Below, piece by piece: positions 9,092 to 17,837 of a DNA stretch of 56,145 nt (position 1 is the first letter of the stretch; each line of letters opens with the position of its first letter). A model generated the notes under the pieces. The model made no database searches, was not told the origin of the DNA, and saw only the letters and a list, made by a program, of their open reading frames with translations. The DNA comes from an uncultured bacterium (lineage in GTDB: Bacteria; Hydrogenedentota; Hydrogenedentia; Hydrogenedentales; CAILVY01). The translations under genes were made by a program, and so were the position numbers. The stretch lies in NCBI GenBank assembly GCA_937951485.1, contig CALEDJ010000014.1, positions 1-56,145 of the forward strand, read 5' to 3'.

Positions 9092-9556
9092 CTATTTGTG
9101 GCGCTTTTCGGGAAGGGTACACTGCATGAAACAGTTGACCTTGCCGAGCAGTCGCTTGGCCGGGCCGGGCCGGGCGAGCAGCATTTCAAGGGTCCATCCG
9201 GACAGCACGGACAGAATCGCTTCCTGCAGGCGGTGCATGGCCTCGTGAAAGGCGCAGACCTCGCTGAGGTCGCCATGGTGCGCGCAATAGTCTCCCAGCA
9301 CTTTGCCCTGGCACGCCTCGACAATGTCCAGCAGGGTGATATTTACGGGCGATCGCCCCAGCGTAACCCCGCCGTGCGCGCCGCGATGGGCCTTCAACAG
9401 GTCCGCTTTGGCCAACTGCGTATGAATCTTGCCCAGATAGGTCGGGGAAGCCCCCAGATGCTTCGCGATTTCCAGCGGCGACACCGGGGCATCTCCGGGG
9501 CGCTGCGCAATATACATAAGCGCCTGAATGGCATTGATGCTTGTTTTCGTGAGCAT
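9092..9556 (-). CDS. Rrf2-family transcriptional regulator
   Basis: Start at ATG 9556 (complement), with GGAGGG about 8 nt upstream; a longer in-frame extension lacks family similarity. The product is 154 residues. The N-terminal winged helix (residues 2-66) carries the Rrf2 patterns TKTSINAIQALMYIA, LGASPTYLGKI and the wing RGAHGGV. Three cysteines at 82, 91 and 101 lie where NsrR/IscR-type members hold an Fe-S cluster, though the spacing C-x8-C-x9-C is wider than usual. Lying directly downstream of hcp on the same strand, it is probably the NO or redox sensor controlling that gene. Confidence 0.88.
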   Translation of the reverse strand: MLTKTSINAIQALMYIAQRPGDAPVSPLEIAKHLGASPTYLGKIHTQLAKADLLKAHRGAHGGVTLGRSPVNITLLDIVEACQGKVLGDYCAHHGDLSEVCAFHEAMHRLQEAILSVLSGWTLEMLLARPGPAKRLLGKVNCFMQCTLPEKRHK

Positions 9557-9676
9557 GCGAAGAACCCTCCCACAATACGCCATAAAGATACCCCATCGGA
9601 CGCGCCGCATGCCAGTGCGCCGTGCGCCGCATGAAATGTCGGGGTGAACAGGACCTCCAGGACAAGAAACAAATCT

Positions 9677-9691
9677 CATGTAAACTGCATG
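9677..9691 (-). promoter_or_regulatory. Candidate operator upstream of the Rrf2 gene
   Basis: CATG-N7-CATG is an imperfect dyad (10 of 15 positions symmetric) in the AT-richer part of the hcp-rrf2 spacer, about 120 bp before the regulator's start. Its size is compatible with an Rrf2 dimer site. No clear second copy was found at the hcp promoter, so this is tentative. Confidence 0.3.
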
Positions 9692-9729
9692 ATGAGTGTT
9701 TCCTGGGAGCGCGGCCGTCCCGGCGGCCG

Positions 9730-9756
9730 CCCCGCGCCACTTGGGGTGGCGCGGGG
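9730..9756 (-). terminator. Hairpin after hcp (terminator or attenuator)
   Basis: A perfect 11-bp stem, CCCCGCGCCAC (9730-9740) with GTGGCGCGGGG (9746-9756), loop of 5. A second hairpin (GCGGCCG/CGGCCGC, about 9711-9730) abuts it. No T-tract follows on the minus strand, so termination would be partial or Rho-assisted, leaving some read-through into the Rrf2 gene. Confidence 0.5.
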
Positions 9757-9771
9757 GGCTTCCAGGCCGCC

Positions 9772-11076
9772 TTACGCCTTGCCCACACAAGCGGCGGCGT
9801 CTTTACGGCCGTCGTCGCCGATCGGTCCCAGGTTGAAGGTCTCCTGGAGCACCTTGAATACGTTCGGCGTGACGAATGCCGGGAGTTTCGGCCCCAGCCG
9901 GATGTTCTTCACGCCCAGGTGCAACAGCGTCAACAGGACTGCGACGGCCTTCTGCTCGAACCAACTGATGCAGAGGGTCAGCGGCAGGTCGTTGACCGAG
10001 CATTTGAAGGCATCCGCCAGCGCGATCGCCAGTTGAATCGCGCCGTAGGCGTCGTTGCACTGGCCCATGTCCAGAAATCTCGGCAATCCCGCGACCGTGC
10101 CGTAGTCGTGGTCGCGGATGCGGTATTTGCCGCAGCCCAGGGTCAGGATGAGTGATTCCTGTGGCGCCTGCTGCGCGAAGTCCGTGAAATAGTTTCGGCC
10201 CGGCTCCGCGCCGTCGCAGCCGCCGACCAGAAACACGTGTTTCACCTGCCCCGCCTTCACCGCGTCAATCACCTTGTCCGCAATGCCCAGCAGGAAACTG
10301 TAGTGGAAGCCGATGGTGGAAGTCTTGAGGGCGGTGGGCGTCAGCGCGCCGATTTTCTTTGCGCATTCGATGACCGGCGTGAAGTCGTCATCCTTGATGC
10401 ACACAGCGCCGGGCACCGCCGTCACCCGCGTGGTGAACAGGCGGTTGCCATACGTATTCTTCGCGGCGGGGATGAGCACGCAGTTGGTGGTCGCGACGAT
10501 GGGGCCGCCGAAGTCCTCGAATTCCTGCCGCTGCTTCTGCCATGCGCCGCCGTAGTTCCCCGCCAGATGGGGATATTTGCGCAGTTCAGGATACATGTGC
10601 GCCGGAAGCATCTCCCCGTGTGTGTACACCTTGATGCCGGTATCTTTGGTCTGCTCCAGAATGTTCTTCAGGTCCAGCAGGTCATGTCCCGTCACCAGGA
10701 TGCCCGGCCCCTCCTGGATTCCCTCCTTCACCTCCACCGGCCCTGGTTGACCAAAGGTTTCCACATGGCCGTCGTTCAGCAATTGCATGGTCTTCAGGTT
10801 CATGCGGCCGCATTCCAACACCATGCCCAGCAACGATTCCATGTCGAAATTCACATTGGTCACCGTGGCGAAGAGCGCCTCCTCGATGAACGCCTCGACT
10901 TCGGGGTCCGTTTTGCCCAGACGCCGCGCATGGCTCTTGTACGCCGCCATCCCTTTCAGTCCGTAGAGCAGGATTTTCTGCAACGATTCGATGTCGGCAT
11001 CCTTGCCGCACACGCCTTTCACCGTGCATCCCTTGCCGTCGAAGGTCTGTTCGCACTGATCGCAAAACATCTGCAT
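9772..11076 (-). CDS. hcp: Hybrid cluster protein / hydroxylamine reductase, class III
   Basis: The product is 434 residues, about 110 fewer than class I and II Hcp, as expected for the short class III form that lacks one helical region. The N-terminal cluster motif is C5-x2-C8-x8-C17-x5-C23. Hybrid-cluster ligand segments are present: GHDLLD (His), THGEMLPAH (Glu), ATTNCVLIP, LTLGCGKYRI and DMGQCNDAY (Cys). Hcp is a cytoplasmic enzyme that reduces NO and hydroxylamine under nitrosative stress in anaerobes and facultative anaerobes. It has its own strong promoter (11160-11188) and a following Rrf2 gene, so nitrosative-stress induction is likely. The 5' leader contains an 8-bp inverted repeat (11111-11118 with 11131-11138). 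Confidence 0.95.
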   Translation of the reverse strand: MQMFCDQCEQTFDGKGCTVKGVCGKDADIESLQKILLYGLKGMAAYKSHARRLGKTDPEVEAFIEEALFATVTNVNFDMESLLGMVLECGRMNLKTMQLLNDGHVETFGQPGPVEVKEGIQEGPGILVTGHDLLDLKNILEQTKDTGIKVYTHGEMLPAHMYPELRKYPHLAGNYGGAWQKQRQEFEDFGGPIVATTNCVLIPAAKNTYGNRLFTTRVTAVPGAVCIKDDDFTPVIECAKKIGALTPTALKTSTIGFHYSFLLGIADKVIDAVKAGQVKHVFLVGGCDGAEPGRNYFTDFAQQAPQESLILTLGCGKYRIRDHDYGTVAGLPRFLDMGQCNDAYGAIQLAIALADAFKCSVNDLPLTLCISWFEQKAVAVLLTLLHLGVKNIRLGPKLPAFVTPNVFKVLQETFNLGPIGDDGRKDAAACVGKA

Positions 11077-11159
11077 AACCTGTCTTCCTTCTTGGTTGTA
11101 CTGTGTCCGACGGCGCGCGATTTGTTTTCGGCGCGCCGCATTTACTGGATAACATGGAT

Positions 11160-11188
11160 ATTATATATCTCTTTTAGGCGAAAGTCAA
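11160..11188 (-). promoter_or_regulatory. Sigma-70-type promoter of hcp
   Basis: On the minus strand, TTGACT (11183-11188), a 17-bp spacer and TATAAT (11160-11165). The leader to the hcp ATG is about 75 nt. Confidence 0.75.
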
Positions 11189-11428
11189 ACCCTGCCCCGC
11201 ACCCGGCGGTTGGACATCGCCGCAAGCGCATCAGGTATAGTGTATGGCATGAGGCTTTTGCAAAACCTGCCGTTACCCAATCCAAGGCGGGCCTCCTGCT
11301 CGTGTTTCATGGGCGGGACGCTCATGCCGCGGGAGATTCTGCAAGATCCTCCGTGTATATGGCCAGGTGCGAAAAACCCCAAGGACGGACGCCGCACGGC
11401 GCGCCACGGATGAGATGCTGGAAAGGTC

Positions 11429-12412
11429 ATGACACTGCAACGACATCGCCACCGGGTGGAATCCGGCCCGAAGACCCAATGGTCCGGTTTTCGCCCCCTG
11501 TTTGACTGGCGGGGCAACGAATGGAAACGTTTCTATCGCCTGGAGACTTTGGCTGCGGCGGTGGACGGCGCGGTGCGCGGGAAGGATTGGTTTATCATTC
11601 CCAGCGTGCAGGCGGTTCTTGGACCTGCCGAGGTGTTCTCTCTTTCATTCAGTCTGGTTCGCGAAAACGTGGATACCCTGACCTTTCGGATGGATGCAAC
11701 GAATGCGCGGCGGAAACGGGCGAGTTTCGCGTTCGTCGCCGCGAAGAACGACAAAGAATGCAGCGCCTCGGCGCGGACCGGACATGCGTATCTGCGGACG
11801 TTGTGCGAACGTGTTCCGGAATCTGTTGTGCGCCCCCATCGCGGGGGTACGGTCTATTTGCCGGACCGCCACCGGCGCGCGGCGCATGGACGGGTGGTTT
11901 ACGCCTATGTGACCCAATGGCTGCCCGGCTATGAGACGGTGGGCATTGACGGGAACATGCAGTTCTGCGCTCTGGGCGAACGCCGTCATACTTTCACGAT
12001 TGCGGAGACGGAGGCGTTGAAAGCCCAGATCGTGGGGCTGATGGCGCGGTCATATGACGCGAGGCGGCGTAACGGCATGGGGGTTCCCGACATCATGGCG
12101 GGCGATTTATTGGTGCGCCGCACGCGGCGCGGTCTGCCCAGACTCAAGGTGGTCGCCTGTCGCCGTATGGTGTCGGGCGTATCGCCGGTGAAGGCGCTGC
12201 ACGCGATCCTGGCCGGGGCATGGGATTGCGGCGGGAGGGCTATGCCCTTGGCGCCTTCCAATCCGGAAACGTTGTGGGAAGGATTGGCGGGTGCTTTGGG
12301 CCGGGACACGGCAGTGCAATGGCTCCGGCAGTATCTGGACGCTGTGGAGGGCGGCAGGATCACGCCCCCTGCTGTGGATGTTGCAGGATTGCGTGAAATC
12401 GTGATGAAATAG
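11429..12412 (+). CDS. Unrecognised cytoplasmic protein
   Basis: The product is 327 residues with no signal peptide or membrane segment. GGAAAGG ends 2 nt before ATG 11429, tight spacing; the frame has coding-like composition throughout. I do not recognise the family. The series VVYAYVTQWLPGYE, then MAGDLLVRR, then LPRLKVVACRRM is faintly reminiscent of aminoglycoside-phosphotransferase or kinase-like folds (hinge, catalytic loop, metal loop), but no HxD or DFD-type motif is present, so a kinase call is not justified. It is followed 55 bp later by a secreted beta-helix gene. Confidence 0.7.
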   Translation: MTLQRHRHRVESGPKTQWSGFRPLFDWRGNEWKRFYRLETLAAAVDGAVRGKDWFIIPSVQAVLGPAEVFSLSFSLVRENVDTLTFRMDATNARRKRASFAFVAAKNDKECSASARTGHAYLRTLCERVPESVVRPHRGGTVYLPDRHRRAAHGRVVYAYVTQWLPGYETVGIDGNMQFCALGERRHTFTIAETEALKAQIVGLMARSYDARRRNGMGVPDIMAGDLLVRRTRRGLPRLKVVACRRMVSGVSPVKALHAILAGAWDCGGRAMPLAPSNPETLWEGLAGALGRDTAVQWLRQYLDAVEGGRITPPAVDVAGLREIVMK

Positions 12413-12467
12413 CGCGATTCTTGGGACAGATAACCGAGATTCCCTGGATCGGGAGAAGGTGCATGAG

Positions 12468-15149
12468 ATGATGTATCTGCGTTGGATGATCTTTCTGGCG
12501 TTCGTGGTTGCGGGCGGCGGCGTGGCGTGGGGCGACAGCCCGATATATTTCGTCGCCACAAACGGCAACGATGCCTGGTCGGGTACGCGACCGGACCCGT
12601 CGGCAGACGGACGGGATGGTCCCTTCGCCACCCTGCACCGGGCGCAGGAAGCCCTGCGGGCGGGCGCTTCCGAGAATACCGGCCTGCCGGACGGCGGCAT
12701 GGTCTATGTGCGTGAGGGGACATATTTCCTGGATAGACCGTTGGAATTCGGCGCGATGGATTCCGGTACGCGCGAGAATGCGGTTGTGTGGCAGGCGTAT
12801 TGGGGAGAGCGTGTGCGGCTGGTCGCCGGGCGCCGCGTGGATGGCTTTGTTGCCCATGAGGACGGGATTTATCGGCGCGAATTCGCGCCCGAAGAACGCC
12901 CCGTTGCGCCTTTTGCCCAACTGTTCTTCAACGGAGAACGCCAGACACCCGCCCGCTGGCCCAATAAAAGCGATGCGGGCATGCCGGGCGGCGCATGGAC
13001 TTTTACCGCCGCTTCGGTTGAAGAGGACCGCAACCGCAGTTTTCATTACCTGGGCGACAGGCCGTCCCAATGGGCCGGCCAGGCCGGGGTGCAGGTTTCC
13101 ATCTGGCCGAATTACAACTGGTGGCAGACCATCGCCGAGGTTGCGGAAATCGATGTGGAGAAACGGATCGTTCGGCTGAAAGAGGAATTGCCTTATACCA
13201 TTGAACCGGGCCGCCGCCTGTTTTTCCAGAGTATCCTTGCGGAACTGGACGTACCCGGCGAGTGGCACTATGACGCCGCGGGCGGCGTGCTGCATTTCCG
13301 GCCGCCCGGACCCCTTGACGGCGCGGAAGTCATTATTCCGGCGCTGGACCACGCCGTCGTTTTCGACAATGCTCATCATATTGCGTTCATCGGATTCACG
13401 ATCGAGGCGGCCCACGACGACGCGGTAATGGTGCGCGATTCGCAGGAATGCATTATCGCGCGCTGCACCATCCGCAATGTGGGCGGCTTTGGTGTGACGG
13501 TGCGCGGCGGCATGGCGGTGCGCGTGGCGGGCAATGATATACACAACACGGGACGTGGCGGCATTGTGATCAACGGCGGCGATCGCAAGACGCTCGCTTA
13601 CGCACGCCATGAGGCGATCAACAACCATATACACCACTTTGCGGAAATATACCAGACGTACCAGACCGGCGTGCATGTTCAGGGTGTGGGCAATTATGTG
13701 GGACATAATCTAGTCCATGACGCCCCACATATCGCCATTCTGCTCAATGGCAATGATCACCTCATCGAGTACAACCGCATCCATCACGTTTGCCTTGCGG
13801 GGTCGGACAACGGCGCATTTTACATGGGACGCGACTGGACCGAGCGCGGCAATGTCATCCGCTACAACATCTTCCACGACATCTACGGCTTTGGCATGTC
13901 ATCGGCTGAAAACGGCGTTTTCCGGTATGAATCGCCGTATCAGGCGTGGGGTGTCTATCTGGATGATTGCAGCAGCGGCACGACCGTTTTCGGCAACCTG
14001 TTTTACCGTGTGCCCCTGTGCGGGGTGATGGTTGGTGGCGGCCGTGACATCGTGGTCAAGAACAACATTTTCGTCGAGTCCGTACCGGCGTTTCACATAG
14101 ATGCCCGATGGGACGCCTACTGCTGGGATTTGATGCAGGAGCGCCTGGAGGCGATGAATTATCGCGAGCCGCCATACAGCGAACGTTATCCGGAATTGCT
14201 GGAGATTGAAAAGGACCCGCGCCGCCCGATGAACAATGTGTTCGTGCGCAACCTCATTTTCTATGCGCGCGATGATTTCCGCGGCCTCAGTTCCGCTGCG
14301 GTCGGATCCGCGGAGGCGGTGATTTATGATCTGGACCGCTTTGATCCCGCCACAACGAAGATTGAAAACAACTTCGTGTGCCATTACGGCCTGCCCGTTC
14401 GTGTGCGTTGGCGCGCCTTTGACGAGTCGGATGCCGAGACGCTGTCTTGGGAGGATTGGCGGGCGCGCGGATTTGATCAGAACAGCATTGTGGACAATCC
14501 CGTGTTTTTCGATATCGCGTCGGATGATTACCAGATTCCCCCGGATTCCGCCGTGTTCCGGACGGGGTTTAAGCCGATTCCGTTGTGGAAGATCGGGTTG
14601 TATGAGGATGAGTTCCGTGCATCGTGGCCGCCGCCGCAAGCGCGGCGAAGCAGCGCAGACAAGCATTACGCCTGGACGGTCATCCTGGCCGAACTTGAAG
14701 GCGCGGATGGCGCGTACGACGCACCGCCGGCTGTGACCGAGGCCCCGCCGCCGCCGCCCCTGCCTTTGCCAAGAGACAAGATGCAGGAAGGTGTGGTGCC
14801 CCCCATGGGGCCGGCGCCGGGCGTGGGAGTCCCCGGCATGCCGCCGGGGATGCCCATGCCGGGCATCGGCATGCCACCGGGGATGCCCATGCCGGGCATC
14901 GGCATGCCGGAGGCGGGTGCGCCGTTGACCGTCATGCCTCCCACACCGCCGCCGGAACTGATGCGCGAATTTCTGGGCGAGGGCCAATCGGAAGGCGGTA
15001 TCCTTGAACTGCCCGAAGAACTGCTGTCCATGCCCGGCGTCACCGTGTCGGTGGCGCCCCTTGCTCCGGATGCGGAACAGGCGCCGGAACCGGAACTGAC
15101 GCCGGACCCGGAGGAACAGGGCGAAGGCGATCAGGAATCGGAACCCTGA
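12468..15149 (+). CDS. Secreted right-handed parallel beta-helix protein (polysaccharide lyase/hydrolase-like)
   Basis: Start at ATG 12468, with GGAGAAGG ending 8 nt upstream; an in-frame GTG at 12459 overlaps that site. The product is 893 residues. The signal peptide ends near GGGVAWG|DS. The mature start YFVATNGNDAWSGT...DGPFATLHRAQ is the hallmark of DUF1565-type beta-helix proteins of saccharide-degrading bacteria. The central helix rungs (about residues 290-560) contain repeated N-x-I/F-H patterns such as NNHIHH and YNIFHDIYGFG. The last 150 residues are a Pro/Gly/Met-rich, then acidic tail with a short repeat. A role in cleaving or binding acidic polysaccharides is probable; the substrate cannot be read. 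Its last 19 bp overlap the convergent gene at 15131. Confidence 0.85.
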   Translation: MMYLRWMIFLAFVVAGGGVAWGDSPIYFVATNGNDAWSGTRPDPSADGRDGPFATLHRAQEALRAGASENTGLPDGGMVYVREGTYFLDRPLEFGAMDSGTRENAVVWQAYWGERVRLVAGRRVDGFVAHEDGIYRREFAPEERPVAPFAQLFFNGERQTPARWPNKSDAGMPGGAWTFTAASVEEDRNRSFHYLGDRPSQWAGQAGVQVSIWPNYNWWQTIAEVAEIDVEKRIVRLKEELPYTIEPGRRLFFQSILAELDVPGEWHYDAAGGVLHFRPPGPLDGAEVIIPALDHAVVFDNAHHIAFIGFTIEAAHDDAVMVRDSQECIIARCTIRNVGGFGVTVRGGMAVRVAGNDIHNTGRGGIVINGGDRKTLAYARHEAINNHIHHFAEIYQTYQTGVHVQGVGNYVGHNLVHDAPHIAILLNGNDHLIEYNRIHHVCLAGSDNGAFYMGRDWTERGNVIRYNIFHDIYGFGMSSAENGVFRYESPYQAWGVYLDDCSSGTTVFGNLFYRVPLCGVMVGGGRDIVVKNNIFVESVPAFHIDARWDAYCWDLMQERLEAMNYREPPYSERYPELLEIEKDPRRPMNNVFVRNLIFYARDDFRGLSSAAVGSAEAVIYDLDRFDPATTKIENNFVCHYGLPVRVRWRAFDESDAETLSWEDWRARGFDQNSIVDNPVFFDIASDDYQIPPDSAVFRTGFKPIPLWKIGLYEDEFRASWPPPQARRSSADKHYAWTVILAELEGADGAYDAPPAVTEAPPPPPLPLPRDKMQEGVVPPMGPAPGVGVPGMPPGMPMPGIGMPPGMPMPGIGMPEAGAPLTVMPPTPPPELMREFLGEGQSEGGILELPEELLSMPGVTVSVAPLAPDAEQAPEPELTPDPEEQGEGDQESEP
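14838..14903 (+). repeat. 33-bp tandem repeat in the tail of the beta-helix gene
   Basis: Two copies (14838-14870, 14871-14903) differ at one base and encode MPPGMPMPGIG twice. This extends a flexible Pro/Gly/Met-rich spacer. Confidence 0.85.
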
Positions 15150-16402
15150 TTGCGGGCCTGGGTGACTTCGTCAAAGACCTTTCCGTTGCGGTCAATGGCT
15201 TTGTATTGAATGCTTTCGGGACCCACTTCGACCAGCCAGAAGTGGGGAGTGCTCTCAGCGCGGGCAAGATACCAGCGCAATTCGTCGTCCACGGTGCGCG
15301 CCGGCACGCCGAAACAACCATCGCCGAGATACAGCACGCCTTCGGGGTCAATCTGATTGTTGCGCAGCAGATGCGACCTCTTGTAAACATGGTCATGATT
15401 TTCAAACGCCGCCGTCAAGCGGTATTGGTCGAAAAGGGGCCCCCACAATTCCCGGCCCTTCACGGACGACGCCCCCATGAAGTCCCGATGCGCCGGATAG
15501 AGCGGTATATGATAACAGGCGAATTTGACCGGAACGTCGTGGTAGCGTTCCAGTTCCTGCCGGAGCCATTCGGTTTGTGCGCCCTCGTAGGGGATGAGAT
15601 GCCCGGTGTCCAGGAGGAACATCACGATGTCTTTGCCGATACGCCGGGAGAAATAGATGGTCTCCGCCTGATGCCCGAAAAACGCCATGTAAAACGGCGC
15701 GCGCACGTGAAGGTCTTCTGATTGCTCTTTGTTCGTTTCGTGGTTGCCGATGGCCGCCACGATGGGAATCATCAGACCATCCGGCGTGACCATGTGCTGG
15801 GTCCAGTTATCGAACCATTTGTCCCAGCGGCCCACGTTTTTCAGATTGCCGTTTGCGTACGCGAAATCGCCGCCGATGACCGCGAACATGGGCGCCTGCT
15901 CGCCGGCGTGACGGAGCAGATCGGCCGGCAGCGTGCCTATGTTGATATCGCCCCCCGTGACGAAGCGAATTTGCTCGCTATCGGTGGCGATGGTGCGGAA
16001 TTTCATTTCGTTGCTGAAGCCGGTGACGGCATCGCCCGCTATGAAATAATACACGTGGTCCGGTTGCAGATTATCCAGTCGCACCCGATGAATCCGGCGT
16101 TCATCCTGCAGACCGGCAATCATGATCGGCGCGGCCGTAGCATGAAAGGCGTAATCCTCTGTTTTTCCCCCTCTGGAAGTCACATCGTAGTAGACGTTGC
16201 TTTCATTTACAGGCGTCAGTGTCTGGTAGTTGATCATCATGGATTGCGCCGGGTCTTCCGTCAACGTCAGATAGACGTGAAAAATTCCGGCATATACGGG
16301 CCGATGGTCGCCTGACTGCAGAAACAGAACGACACCCAATGCCGTGACAAAAAGGAGCATCGTCAATAACAATTTTGCACGAGGTGATTTGGAATAACTC
16401 AT
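15131..16402 (-). CDS. Membrane-anchored purple-acid-phosphatase-like metallophosphoesterase
   Basis: The product is 423 residues; AAGGAAAC lies upstream of the ATG at 16402. One N-terminal membrane segment (about residues 9-29), a fibronectin-III-like domain (about 40-140) with the LQPDHVYYFIAGD turn usual in purple acid phosphatases, then the catalytic domain. The five metal motifs can be followed: GGDIN, GGDFAY (GDxxY), IGNHE, CYHIP and NHDH (GHxH, with the first Gly replaced by Asn). The family hydrolyses phosphate esters with a two-metal centre in the periplasm or at the surface. It converges on the beta-helix gene with a 19-bp 3' overlap. Confidence 0.87.
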   Translation of the reverse strand: MSYSKSPRAKLLLTMLLFVTALGVVLFLQSGDHRPVYAGIFHVYLTLTEDPAQSMMINYQTLTPVNESNVYYDVTSRGGKTEDYAFHATAAPIMIAGLQDERRIHRVRLDNLQPDHVYYFIAGDAVTGFSNEMKFRTIATDSEQIRFVTGGDINIGTLPADLLRHAGEQAPMFAVIGGDFAYANGNLKNVGRWDKWFDNWTQHMVTPDGLMIPIVAAIGNHETNKEQSEDLHVRAPFYMAFFGHQAETIYFSRRIGKDIVMFLLDTGHLIPYEGAQTEWLRQELERYHDVPVKFACYHIPLYPAHRDFMGASSVKGRELWGPLFDQYRLTAAFENHDHVYKRSHLLRNNQIDPEGVLYLGDGCFGVPARTVDDELRWYLARAESTPHFWLVEVGPESIQYKAIDRNGKVFDEVTQARNQGSDS

Positions 16403-16512
16403 GATGTTGTTTCCTTGTGTTGACGGCTTCTTATGAAGTTTCCAAAGCCGTACGGAATCCTTGGATTGCGCCGAAGGTCAGCAGATGATCTTTCTTCGTG
16501 GAAAACCATGGG

Positions 16513-17826
16513 TCAGATTACCGCCTGTCCGCCATTTGTCACAGCAGCGCTGTTTTCATCTTCCGCGCGAATTGCCACACCCCGTCGGTACGCGTCCATG
16601 GCCATGCATAACGCCGTTTGGGCATGACATGCGGTATCTACGTTGCATCCGTCCCCGGATCTGGTCCGAACCGCGTCGATCCAGTGTTTGAGCGTTTTTT
16701 CTGGCGCAGAATATTCTTTTTTTCCGGCTATTTTCTGCACCGCTGAAGTTTCACTCGCGCCTATCCGCACAGGCCTTCGGCGTTCGCGTTCCGGGGTGAC
16801 ACGCAATACGTCGCCTCGGAGTTCAACGCAAGCATCGCGCCCGCGGATGACGGTGATGGGCGCACTGCCATTGGCCGGACCGGCCACCAACACGACTGTT
16901 GTTCCGCCCGCACATTCAACATTGGATAACACCGCGTCCGGGGTTTCTTGTTCCCCATGTGCGAAGATGCCGCCGGCGGACGAAACAAGAAGCGGAGCGG
17001 CATCGCCCAGCGCGTGCAAGATCACCGCAAGATGGTTGAACAAAAGCGGGGCGCAGACTCCGTGGGAGTAATCCCAGTATTTCCACCAGTCAAAAAAGCG
17101 GTCAGCAGAAAACGGCCGCGACGGCGCGGGACCGAGAAAGCCTTCCCAATCCAGCCGTTCCGGCATGAAATCGGCCGCATCGGCGTTGGAAGCGGCTGCG
17201 CCCCGGGAGTTGCCGCAATTGCACTGGATCCATCGCACGGACCCTGCCGCGCCCCAGCGCACAAAGTTCTGGACGGCGCGCCAGCGCGGATCATGAAACT
17301 GCGGGACATTGAATCGGACGACCCGGCCGGAATCACGGACGACCTTGCGAAAGGCCGCCGCCTCTTCCACGGACAGCGCCATGGGCGTCTCGCAGAAAAC
17401 ATCTTTTCCTGCCTGCACGGCGGCGATTCCCATCGCCGCGTGCCAGTGGTCCGGAGCCGCAATAATGACTGCATCCAGGCCGGGATGATCCAACAAATCC
17501 CGCCAGTGACGGTACGTGCGGCACCCCGTGAGTGCCCGCGCTTCATCCAGGGAGGGATCATAAACATCGCATGCGGCGGCGATCTCGACGCTTTCCCCGT
17601 CTGCTTGGAGTCGCCGCAACACATGCAGGTGCTGCCTGCCCCGCTGCCCGCACCCTATCATGCCGATGCGGATGCGCGCGTCAGCGCCATGGGCGGCGCC
17701 GGTGCGAGGCTGCATCGCTCCCGCCGCAATGCCTGCGCCAGATGCGACCAGAAAGGCGCGGCGCGTTATCTCACATTTCTGTCTCACCGTCCATGCTCCA
17801 CGCCGTGCGCGCGCTTGTCCTGTCAC
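16513..17826 (-). CDS. Tat-exported Gfo/Idh/MocA-family protein with altered catalytic motif
   Basis: The product is 437 residues from GTG 17826; an internal GTG at 17787 is an alternative start. The twin-arginine signal is TRRAFL followed by a hydrophobic stretch. The Rossmann fold GMIGCGQRG (about residues 55-63) binds NAD(P). Family members oxidise or reduce sugars and related compounds in the periplasm. The usual C-E-K-P motif reads C-E-T-P (within DVFCETPMALS), so the catalytic lysine is missing, and the usual D-x-x-x-H motif is reduced to FNHLAVILHAL. It lies 11 bp downstream of a more typical paralogue on the same strand and is probably cotranscribed. It may bind rather than convert its ligand. 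Confidence 0.85.
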   Translation of the reverse strand: MTGQARARRGAWTVRQKCEITRRAFLVASGAGIAAGAMQPRTGAAHGADARIRIGMIGCGQRGRQHLHVLRRLQADGESVEIAAACDVYDPSLDEARALTGCRTYRHWRDLLDHPGLDAVIIAAPDHWHAAMGIAAVQAGKDVFCETPMALSVEEAAAFRKVVRDSGRVVRFNVPQFHDPRWRAVQNFVRWGAAGSVRWIQCNCGNSRGAAASNADAADFMPERLDWEGFLGPAPSRPFSADRFFDWWKYWDYSHGVCAPLLFNHLAVILHALGDAAPLLVSSAGGIFAHGEQETPDAVLSNVECAGGTTVVLVAGPANGSAPITVIRGRDACVELRGDVLRVTPERERRRPVRIGASETSAVQKIAGKKEYSAPEKTLKHWIDAVRTRSGDGCNVDTACHAQTALCMAMDAYRRGVAIRAEDENSAAVTNGGQAVI

Positions 17827-17837
17827 CGCCGGCTTTG

